Assembly (NCBI GenBank): GCA_003575245.1
Contig: NMQN01000661.1
Span: forward strand, 1-8,670
Direction of reading: 5' to 3'
Origin: Candidatus Atribacteria bacterium 1244-E10-H5-B2
Lineage (GTDB): Bacteria; Atribacterota; JS1; SB-45; 34-128
Length of the DNA stretch: 8,670 bases
The translations under genes and the position numbers were made by a program. The notes beneath the pieces were generated by a model. That model did no database searches. It had not been told where the DNA came from and was given only the letters and a program-made list of their open reading frames with translations. This document shows, piece by piece, positions 4,677 through 8,670 of this stretch; the first letter of the stretch is position 1, and every line of letters starts with the position of its first letter.

Positions 4677-5147
4677 TTGGAAGATAAAAAATACTATCTT
4701 AAACGGAGCGGGAGGATACTCGAAGACACTTACAAGATCGAGAATATCGAAGATGTTATAACCTGCCCGCATTGCAAAAAATTGATAGGGATAACGGATC
4801 CGGAGGTCAAGGTGATAGAGGAGAGCGAAGAGATTCCCTTATATACCGGGGATTGCGTTGACTGCAAGTTTCTGAGTATGCCTACAGAAGAACAAGCGAG
4901 AGAATTTAACTATCATCTTGACGAAGATGAAGAAACAAAAGATGAGGATAAATTTATAGCAAGGTGTGAGATCCAGGGGAATGTCAATCCTGTTTTTTTT
5001 ACCAAGAAAGACCTGGAAGATAGAAAATTTTTTAGCCCGAGAGACTTTAGTGTCAGGATAAAGATTCCCGATGACCCTTCAAGATACCGCTATCAATGTT
5101 ATGCCTTCAAGAAGAGGGATAAGAAGATCGACTTAGATAAATTATAA
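4677..5147 (+). CDS. Cysteine-cluster protein of unknown function
   Basis: The product has 156 residues from a TTG start at 4677. AAGGGGG (4662-4668) is 8 nt upstream. Six cysteines are visible: CPHC (Cys30, Cys33), CVDC in GDCVDCKFLS (Cys60, Cys63), ARCEIQG (Cys97) and YQCYAFKKRD (Cys141). The C-x2-CKF ... C ... C-xxF layout is often seen in small phage and anaerobe proteins that bind zinc or possibly iron-sulphur. Residues 80-92 are strongly acidic (DEDEETKDEDK). Codon choice is a little GC-richer than in neighbouring genes. It is part of the 3857 operon. Function unknown. Confidence 0.7.
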   Translation: MEDKKYYLKRSGRILEDTYKIENIEDVITCPHCKKLIGITDPEVKVIEESEEIPLYTGDCVDCKFLSMPTEEQAREFNYHLDEDEETKDEDKFIARCEIQGNVNPVFFTKKDLEDRKFFSPRDFSVRIKIPDDPSRYRYQCYAFKKRDKKIDLDKL

Positions 5148-5152
5148 AATAA

Positions 5153-5196
5153 GAAAGGGGGTGAACTATATACCTAAATTGATATGCAAACTATAA
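5153..5196 (+). other. Ribosome binding site without a normal start codon
   Basis: GAAAGGGGG (5153-5161) is as strong as the site of the preceding gene. The codon 8 nt later is ATA (5170), followed by PKLICKL and a stop at 5194-5196. It is either a gene remnant, a tiny leader peptide with a non-standard start, or an unused site. It lies 21 nt before the next real start. Confidence 0.3.
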
Positions 5197-5216
5197 ATAT
5201 TAAAAGGGTGAAAATA

Positions 5217-5414
5217 ATGGTGAAAGAAAAAGAATTGACTGAAGAAGAACTCAACAGAATGTATGAAGATTATGAATATCAATTAGATGGTGAAAGAGAG
5301 AACGCAATTTATGAGGCCGAATTAGATATCAAAGAATTAGAGTTAGAAAGGAAAATTAAAGAATTAGAGGAACTAAAAAGGTCAAGAAGATCGGTCATAT
5401 TTTTGGGTTATTAA
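5217..5414 (+). CDS. Acidic coiled-coil-like small protein
   Basis: The product has 65 residues. The ATG at 5217 is preferred over the in-frame ATG at 5184 because AAAAGGG (5202-5208) lies 8 nt before it and nothing suitable precedes the earlier one. Residues 6-55 are almost continuous charged helix, with EEELNRMYEDYEYQL and DIKELELERKIKELEEL showing heptad-like leucine and isoleucine spacing. The end is hydrophobic (SVIFLGY). It is likely a coiled-coil adaptor or dimer. The next gene starts 13 nt downstream, in the same operon. No family is recognised. Confidence 0.65.
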   Translation: MVKEKELTEEELNRMYEDYEYQLDGERENAIYEAELDIKELELERKIKELEELKRSRRSVIFLGY

Positions 5415-5427
5415 GGAGGTTTTTGAA

Positions 5428-5616
5428 ATGATAGCAAGAGAAAAAATAAATAAGTTAGGCAAAAAGGATGTAGAATCGCTAATCGAAACCGCAATAGCAG
5501 GTTGTAAGGCGGGTTTTAATTCTTCTATGTTAAAAGAATCTAGAAATAATATGCTTGATTATCTTTTTGAACTTGATGATTATACTCTCGAGCAACTTTA
5601 TCTTAGGACTTTTTGA
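5428..5616 (+). CDS. Small protein of unknown function
   Basis: The product has 62 residues. The ATG follows a perfect AAGGAGGT (5413-5420). It begins MIAREKINKLGKKDVESLIE and includes AIAGCKAGF, followed by a helical FELDDYTLEQLYLRTF end. It appears all-helical with balanced charge. It sits in the middle of a run of small genes each served by an AAGGAGGT site, typical of phage or plasmid early regions. Function not recognised. Confidence 0.65.
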   Translation: MIAREKINKLGKKDVESLIETAIAGCKAGFNSSMLKESRNNMLDYLFELDDYTLEQLYLRTF

Positions 5617-5632
5617 AAAGGAGGTGAAAAAA

Positions 5633-5848
5633 GTGAGAATCCCAGTATATGAAGGAGAAGGAGAAATCTCGTACTATATTGACGAAAATGATATTGAATG
5701 GGAAGAGGATTGTAACTATGGAGGTGCTTGGATAGGAAAAGAGAGGCTCTTGGGAACATACAAAAATAAAAATGTAAAACTTGCAGTAGTAACTGATGGT
5801 TCAGAAAAATATGCTTATGACTATAAAGATTTTATTGTAAATAATTAA
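5633..5848 (+). CDS. Small acidic protein of unknown function
   Basis: The product has 71 residues from a GTG at 5633. AAAGGAGG (5617-5624) is 8 nt upstream. Starts further 5' would overlap the previous gene and add a hydrophobic stretch with no ribosome binding site. It begins MRIPVYEGEGEISYYIDEND, followed by WEEDCNYGGAWIGKERLLG and LAVVTDGSEKYAYDYKDF. Alternating aromatic and acidic residues suggest a small beta-rich domain. The following gene starts 13 nt after its stop. No family is recognised. Confidence 0.65.
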   Translation: MRIPVYEGEGEISYYIDENDIEWEEDCNYGGAWIGKERLLGTYKNKNVKLAVVTDGSEKYAYDYKDFIVNN

Positions 5849-5861
5849 GGAGGTAAATGAA

Positions 5862-6137
5862 ATGAAAAAACTACAAAAAGGGGAATTGAATAACAGAGGA
5901 AATTTTTTATCGATAGGGAATACAAAATTATTTAATGAACTACAAGAAAATCCAAAATGGGAAACATTATTTAAAGATGACCAAGGGACTTTAAAAGATA
6001 AACGCATTCCTATATTAGCCGGGGGGTTAGACCATATAGAAAGAAACGATTGGGGTATATATTTCTATGATATAGGAACGACTAAAGGACATTATAATCG
6101 TATTATTGATAATTCCTTCGGGATTGTAAGAGAATAA
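5862..6137 (+). CDS. Small protein of unknown function
   Basis: The product has 91 residues. ATG 5862 follows AAGGAGGT (5848-5855). The N-terminal half is basic (MKKLQKGELNNRGNFLSIGN), then KWETLFKDDQGTLKDKRIPI, and a glycine- and aromatic-rich end (NDWGIYFYDIGTTKGHYNRI). There is no transmembrane segment or cysteine. It is the last gene before the double hairpin at 6155 and probably closes the 3857 operon. Function not recognised. Confidence 0.65.
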   Translation: MKKLQKGELNNRGNFLSIGNTKLFNELQENPKWETLFKDDQGTLKDKRIPILAGGLDHIERNDWGIYFYDIGTTKGHYNRIIDNSFGIVRE

Positions 6138-6154
6138 AATTGCCTGCTTAAATC

Positions 6155-6241
6155 CCGGCAGTCCGTTCGAGTCTAAACACTTTTCGGATTGCCGGTCCCC
6201 TGCCCCTGTTGTCTAAAAACCTAAACACTCCGGGGGCAGGG
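6155..6241 (+). ncRNA. Double-hairpin structured element, copy 1
   Basis: Hairpin A: CCGGCAGTCCG (6155-6165) pairs over all 11 positions with CGGATTGCCGG (6185-6195), with one G-T pair. Hairpin B: CCCTGCCCC (6198-6206) pairs over nine positions with GGGGCAGGG (6233-6241). The gap between them is two bases. Both loops contain CTAAACACT. No poly-T follows, so these are not standard terminators. A second copy at 8215-8293 keeps the same two stems with compensating changes. The element sits between two operons, 27 nt before the next ATG. It could be a leader RNA, a processing site, or a single-stranded-DNA site such as an origin. A Rfam family was not recognised. Confidence 0.6.
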
Positions 6242-6268
6242 ATAATTAAAAAGGAAGTGTTTTAAAAG

Positions 6269-6454
6269 ATGATTCCTCAAAAAGTAAAGATAGAAGAGTT
6301 AGAAAGAACAAAAAGCTTCTATGATAAAAAATTAAAGAATAAGAAGTTAACTGAAAAGCAAAGAAATTCTTTTTTATGGGCCTTAGAGTCTATCAATAGA
6401 ATTATTGAAAGAGAAAAATATATCGAAAATGATATTAAAAAAGGGAGTAAATAA
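6269..6454 (+). CDS. Small helical protein; module duplicated at 6601
   Basis: The product has 61 residues. ATG 6269 follows AAGGAAGTG (6250-6258). The sequence is highly charged and helical. It includes KLKNKKLTEKQRNSF, then LWALESINRIIEREKY. That second stretch matches LMALKSIEKIIKEKED in the frame at 6601, at both protein and DNA level (6380-6418 against 6637-6675), so it is a duplicated module. It is the first gene after the double hairpin. Function unknown. Confidence 0.6.
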   Translation: MIPQKVKIEELERTKSFYDKKLKNKKLTEKQRNSFLWALESINRIIEREKYIENDIKKGSK

Positions 6455-6458
6455 TTAA

Positions 6459-6593
6459 ATGAAAATAAATAAGAATTTAGTTAGTAGCCTTCACCGGCTG
6501 GTCAAGAAAGGCAACGATAGAAAAGAACGAAAAGCAGAATATGATAACCAGTTAAACCGGAAGAAACAAAAAAAACAGTTTAAAGTGAGGTAA
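6459..6593 (+). CDS. 44-residue very basic peptide
   Basis: ATG 6459 follows the previous stop by 4 nt. AAGGGAG (6441-6447) is 11 nt upstream. The product runs MKINKNLVSSLHRLVKKGND to a C-terminal RKKQKKQFKVR. It has about 18 Lys or Arg against few acids, so nucleic-acid binding is likely. The end resembles that of the 6601 frame (KRLKFKGR). It may also be the detached N-terminal part of that frame, since YDNQLNRKK resembles YDKKLKNKK of the 6269 protein just before the shared module. Confidence 0.5.
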   Translation: MKINKNLVSSLHRLVKKGNDRKERKAEYDNQLNRKKQKKQFKVR

Positions 6594-6600
6594 GAAATAT

Positions 6601-6804
6601 ATATGGACAGAAAGCGAAAGAGCTAAATATTTGATGGCTTTAAAGTCTATCGAGAAAATTATTAAGGAAAAAGAAGATTCCCGGGGAAGAGGAAAACATA
6701 AAAAATTTATTCCTTATGATCATAAAAATTTATTATTCAGAGTTGAAGGAGAAACTATAATTAAAAATAGAGATTCAAAACGTTTAAAATTTAAAGGTAG
6801 GTGA
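6601..6804 (+). CDS. Small basic protein sharing a module with 6269; no standard start at its 5' end
   Basis: An open frame of 67 codons reads TESERAKYLMALKSIEKIIK, then KHKKFIPYDHKNLLFRVEGE, and ends in KRLKFKGR. It is supported as coding by its similarity to the 6269 protein. No ATG, GTG or TTG stands at the start of the similar region. GAGG (6587-6590) is followed 10 nt later by ATA 6601. Internal TTG 6631 or ATG 6634 would cut the shared module and have no ribosome binding site. It is either an ATA-initiated gene or a decayed copy that lost its start. The stop overlaps the ribosome binding site of the next gene. Confidence 0.5.
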   Translation: MWTESERAKYLMALKSIEKIIKEKEDSRGRGKHKKFIPYDHKNLLFRVEGETIIKNRDSKRLKFKGR

Positions 6805-6809
6805 GAAAA

Positions 6810-6989
6810 TTGGCTAAGGAAGAATACAAAAAGAGGGTCTGGGAAATTTTGAAAGGACATAGGTATGGATTGGGCGAAGAGGATATAAAAGAATTGTTGG
6901 AGTTAATAATGGCGGTACCATTTGACGGTGAATTTGTCGTACACAATACATACTTTCCGCATAATGATAAAAAGAAAGTGCTTGAATGA
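6810..6989 (+). CDS. Small protein of unknown function
   Basis: The product has 59 residues from a TTG at 6810. AGGTAGGTG (6795-6803 region) fits this start better than GTG 6801, which is within the binding site. It begins MAKEEYKKRVWEILKGHRYG and continues with GEEDIKELLELIMAVPFDGE and VVHNTYFPHNDKKKVLE. The first half is helical and the second may be extended. The ATGA at its end overlaps the next gene. No family is recognised. Confidence 0.6.
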   Translation: MAKEEYKKRVWEILKGHRYGLGEEDIKELLELIMAVPFDGEFVVHNTYFPHNDKKKVLE

Positions 6990-7078
6990 AAGATAGAGAG
7001 ATAAGAAATGAATATAAAAAGATTGAAAAAACTTTTGTTAAACGAGAAAGACAATTAAGGTCAAAAAATAGGATATAA
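6986..7078 (+). CDS. 30-residue basic peptide
   Basis: ATG 6986 overlaps the preceding stop (ATGA), so it is translationally coupled. The product begins MKDREIRNEYKKIEK and ends QLRSKNRI. It is almost entirely charged, with a helical look. It is too short to assign. The ATGA junction and lack of any gap favour a real micro-gene, but it could be chance. Confidence 0.4.
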   Translation: MKDREIRNEYKKIEKTFVKRERQLRSKNRI

Positions 7079-7224
7079 GGCTTTTTTAAAAAAATGAAAT
7101 TTATCGGAAAAAAATGGGATTAGGCTTTATCTTTAATTTATATATAAAAAAGGTATTGTGTATAATTAGAAAAGCTATATAAAATAAGGGTTACAGAATA
7201 ATTAAATTTATATTAAGATAATAC
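7079..7224 (+). other. AT-rich gap with a weak promoter-like -10
   Basis: No gene beyond a 9-codon frame (MKFIGKKWD, 7094) is seen. A TATAAT lies at 7161-7166, but no convincing -35 stands 16-18 nt before it. The rest is plain AT-rich DNA. Confidence 0.4.
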
Positions 7225-7275
7225 TTGCTTTTTACTTAACCTATGTTATTATTATGTAAGATAGATTAAGTAAAA
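7225..7275 (+). promoter_or_regulatory. Recombinase promoter embedded in a 10-bp inverted repeat
   Basis: TTGCTT (7225-7230), a 16-nt spacer and TATTAT (7247-7252) make a plausible promoter. TTTTACTTAA (7230-7239) and TTAAGTAAAA (7266-7275) are perfect inverted repeats with a 26-nt gap. The left arm overlaps the spacer and the right arm lies just past the expected transcription start. A regulator or the recombinase itself could bind here. The spacing is too long for a dif-type core. Confidence 0.5.
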
Positions 7276-7293
7276 TAAGGGGGTAAAAAAGTC

Positions 7294-7872
7294 ATGAATA
7301 TTGTGGAGCCAATAAGATCAGAAAATCAAATAAAACAGATTAGGGGGAACTTATATCGGCAGAAAAATCCGAGGGATTATTTGTTATTCGTTTTTGGTAT
7401 TAACTCCGGTCTGAGGATAGGGGATATATTATCCTTAAAACTTGGAGATGTCAAAGATGGCCAGGGCAACCTTAAAGATTATTTGATTATCAGAGAGCAA
7501 AAGACCGGAAAAACCCGGAAGGTGCATTTTAATAAACAGATCAGAGAGGCTATAAATTATTATATTGAAGAGACCGGAATATTCGACCTGGACAGATACC
7601 TATTCACTAACGAGAAATCAAAGAAGAACAGGCCAATTACCCGAATCAGAGCCTATCAGCTAATAAATAAATGGTGCCAGGAAGTAGGAATCAAGCATAA
7701 AGTCGGCGGTCATACGCTCAGAAAAACCTTTGGTTATCACTTGCGTATGCAGGGGATATCTATCGAAAGGATCTCTAACTTACTGAATCACCGGAATATT
7801 AAAGTAACTTTCCGGTATATCGGGATCAACGATGACGAAAATAAAGAGGTTATTAATGGATTCGGGATATAA
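7294..7872 (+). CDS. Compact tyrosine recombinase (phage integrase family, catalytic domain only)
   Basis: The product has 192 residues. All catalytic positions are visible: Arg41 in INSGLRIGD, the lysine turn KTGKTRKV (residues 70-77), His140 and Arg143 in GGHTLRKTFGYHL, His166 in LNHRNIKVTF and Tyr175 in FRYIGI. This set (R-K-H-x2-R-H-Y) cuts and rejoins DNA through a tyrosine-phosphate bond. Usual integrases exceed 300 residues and XerC/D are near 300. Here the N-terminal arm/core-binding domain is missing, as in FimB-like invertases of about 200 residues. AAGGGGG (7277-7283) lies 10 nt before the ATG. It has its own promoter and terminator. Likely targets are the repeats at 3779/8073 or the inverted repeat upstream. 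Confidence 0.93.
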   Translation: MNIVEPIRSENQIKQIRGNLYRQKNPRDYLLFVFGINSGLRIGDILSLKLGDVKDGQGNLKDYLIIREQKTGKTRKVHFNKQIREAINYYIEETGIFDLDRYLFTNEKSKKNRPITRIRAYQLINKWCQEVGIKHKVGGHTLRKTFGYHLRMQGISIERISNLLNHRNIKVTFRYIGINDDENKEVINGFGI

Positions 7873-7911
7873 GAGGCAAGTTTTTAACCGAAAAGGCCAA
7901 AAATAAGGTAT

Positions 7912-7932
7912 AAAGACAAGCGGTCTTTTTTT
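7912..7932 (+). terminator. Terminator of the recombinase gene
   Basis: AAAGAC (7912-7917) pairs with GTCTTT (7923-7928) around AAGCG, and the T-run continues to 7932. It lies 40 nt after the stop. Confidence 0.75.
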
Positions 7933-8072
7933 GCCCCCCCCTTAAAAGCGAAATTTGAAGGTCTGATTTTAGCCTGAATCAATAAAAAGCCTTATTTCTT
8001 ATATCTTTTAGCTATTTTCAGGATTTTGGATTTGTATAAGTGCATAAAAACATACAGGGGAACATAAATTAT
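7933..8072. other. Non-coding gap after the recombinase terminator
   Basis: A run of C from 7934 and AT-rich sequence. No gene, hairpin or repeat of note was seen before the 43-bp repeat. Confidence 0.5.
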
Positions 8073-8115
8073 CGCTAATTAGACTATCAGGGGACGTTCT
8101 TTAGGGGTATTCTGA
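8073..8115. repeat. 43-bp direct repeat, copy 2 (partner at 3779)
   Basis: CGCTAATTAGACTATC (8073-8088), an 11-nt centre AGGGGACGTTC, then TTTAGGGGTATTCTGA (8100-8115). Its position 200 nt after the recombinase is where an attachment site would be expected. The two copies bound a 4.3-kb unit. Confidence 0.7.
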
Positions 8116-8133
8116 GGGTTTGATTTATCGAAC

Positions 8134-8216
8134 TCGTATCTCGTGAATCGTATCTAATTAGTTAACTGGTTAGCTAGTTAGTATATCGTATCTCGTATAT
8201 AGTGAATCGTATCTCG
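8134..8216. repeat. Short-period tandem repeats (7-bp TCGTATC, 8-bp GTTAGCTA)
   Basis: TCGTATC / TCGTGAA / TCGTATC run head to tail from 8134. CTAATTAG follows at 8154. GTTAACTG / GTTAGCTA / GTTAGTAT repeat with period 8 from 8161. TCGTATC returns at 8186 and 8207. GTGAATCGTATCT is exact at 8143-8155 and 8202-8214. The block ends where the hairpin element begins. It resembles an iteron or operator field. Confidence 0.7.
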
Positions 8217-8293
8217 GTGATCTGGTTTTCTATGCGTTCTCCGGATTGCCGTTTGCCCTGCTCTTTGGTTTGTGGCATTTCTGGGGAGCAGGG
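8215..8293 (+). ncRNA. Double-hairpin structured element, copy 2
   Basis: Hairpin A: CGGTGATCTGG (8215-8225) pairs over all 11 positions with CCGGATTGCCG (8241-8251), three of them G-T. Hairpin B: CCCTGCTC (8256-8263) pairs over eight positions with GAGCAGGG (8286-8293). Compared with copy 1 at 6155, the 3' arm CGGATTGCCG is kept. The 5' arm changes at four places without losing a pair, and in hairpin B one C-G pair becomes T-A. Loop sequences differ. Confidence 0.6.
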
Positions 8294-8306
8294 AAATTTC
8301 AGAATT

Positions 8307-8490
8307 TTTAGTTAGGATATACAACGTCAGGAATAAATTTTTCCTGCAGTATTGTGCAATCATACAAAAAAAAGAAGGGAAAAATGAAATCGATTTTCAG
8401 ATCCTACACAATTTTATATATTTTTTTAGTCAAAGTATACAAAAGATTATAAAAAAAGTAGGCTGCTTATTTAGTTAAAATATACAGAAG
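8307..8490 (+). repeat. Three direct copies of a TTTAGT...ATACA motif
   Basis: TTTAGTTAGGATATACAACG (8307-8326), a TTTAGTCAAAGTATACA copy (8425-8445) and a TTTAGTTAAAATATACA copy (8470-8490) share TTTAGT[T/C]A and ATACA at fixed spacing. Starts are 118 and 45 bp apart. The last ends just before the ribosome binding site of the next gene, suggesting binding sites of a regulator of that gene. A long purine- and T-rich tract separates copies 1 and 2. Confidence 0.6.
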
Positions 8491-8508
8491 AAAGGAGAAA
8501 AAGAAAAA

Positions 8509-8670
8509 ATGAAAAATATGAATCCTAAAATGGTGGAGATTCTGAGCGAGGATACTTTGGAACTTCGGTGCAAAAAATGCGGTCGAAAATGGTTTCCCAG
8601 TATATTGTTAGGTGGTCGATTGGCTCGGGGAAGTTGGCAATGTCCTGAGGGTTGCTGGTCAGAAGATTTA
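8509..8670 (+). CDS. Cysteine-rich zinc-binding protein, 3' end beyond the window
   Basis: Fifty-four codons are present from ATG 8509 to the window end, with no stop. AAAGGAG (8491-8497) lies 11 nt upstream. The visible part has LRCKKCGRKWFPSILLGG, then GSWQCPEGCWSEDL, giving Cys21, Cys24, Cys45 and Cys49. This is a zinc-ribbon or zinc-finger layout (C-x2-C, C-x3-C). The leading region of the gene carries the TTTAGT repeats and the double hairpin, so it probably starts a new transcription unit. The full family cannot be named from the fragment. Confidence 0.65.
   Translation, partial: MKNMNPKMVEILSEDTLELRCKKCGRKWFPSILLGGRLARGSWQCPEGCWSEDL

Noticed and set aside
7230..7275. dif/XerCD-type site
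   Set aside because: The inverted arms are separated by 26 nt rather than 6-8, and the arms do not resemble the dif consensus.
8272..8478. Plus-strand frame of 68 codons from GTG
   Set aside because: It begins inside the loop of hairpin B and runs through two TTTAGT motifs, with no ribosome binding site.

Overview
The window is AT-rich bacterial accessory DNA. Start sites follow strong purine-rich ribosome binding sites (AAGGAGGT or AAGGGGG), several starts are TTG or GTG, and genes are very small and tightly packed on the + strand. This suits a low-GC anaerobic bacterium (Firmicutes-like or an uncultured lineage such as Atribacterota), but no marker gene fixes the taxon. The gene set (excisionase-type helix-turn-helix, tyrosine recombinase, phage-style zinc ribbons, many tiny unknown proteins) points to a mobile or phage-derived element. 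No essential metabolic gene is present.

Layout. (1) 1-556: a zinc-ribbon gene and a broken helix-turn-helix gene. (2) 557-1470: almost gene-free DNA with many short words repeated once at 10 or 11 bp. (3) 1471-2148: a full-length zinc-ribbon gene with its own terminator. (4) 2149-3290: a second gene-free stretch with the densest doublets, including homologous copies of one repeat family whose flanks stay constant while the doubled word changes, plus two terminator hairpins. (5) 3273-3737: a promoter, a MerR/excisionase-like regulator and a small zinc-ribbon gene overlapping it by 1 nt. (6) 3779-6137: a 43-bp repeat, then an operon of seven small genes, two with cysteine clusters. (7) 6155-6241: two strong adjacent hairpins. 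(8) 6269-7078: five tiny overlapping or closely spaced genes, two sharing a duplicated helical module. (9) 7225-7932: a tyrosine recombinase with its own promoter, inverted repeat and terminator. (10) 7933-8508: a non-coding stretch with a second copy of the 43-bp repeat, 7- and 8-bp tandem repeats, a second copy of the double hairpin and three copies of a 20-bp motif. It leads into a partial cysteine-rich gene.

How the parts may fit. The 43-bp repeats at 3779 and 8073 bracket the operons and the recombinase, so 3779-8115 could be a 4.3-kb integrated unit. They could instead be a shared leader. The two arrays of helix-phased doublets around the zinc-ribbon gene are the least explained structure. 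The double hairpin occurs twice, with pairing kept despite base changes, which argues for a structured RNA (or single-stranded DNA) element.
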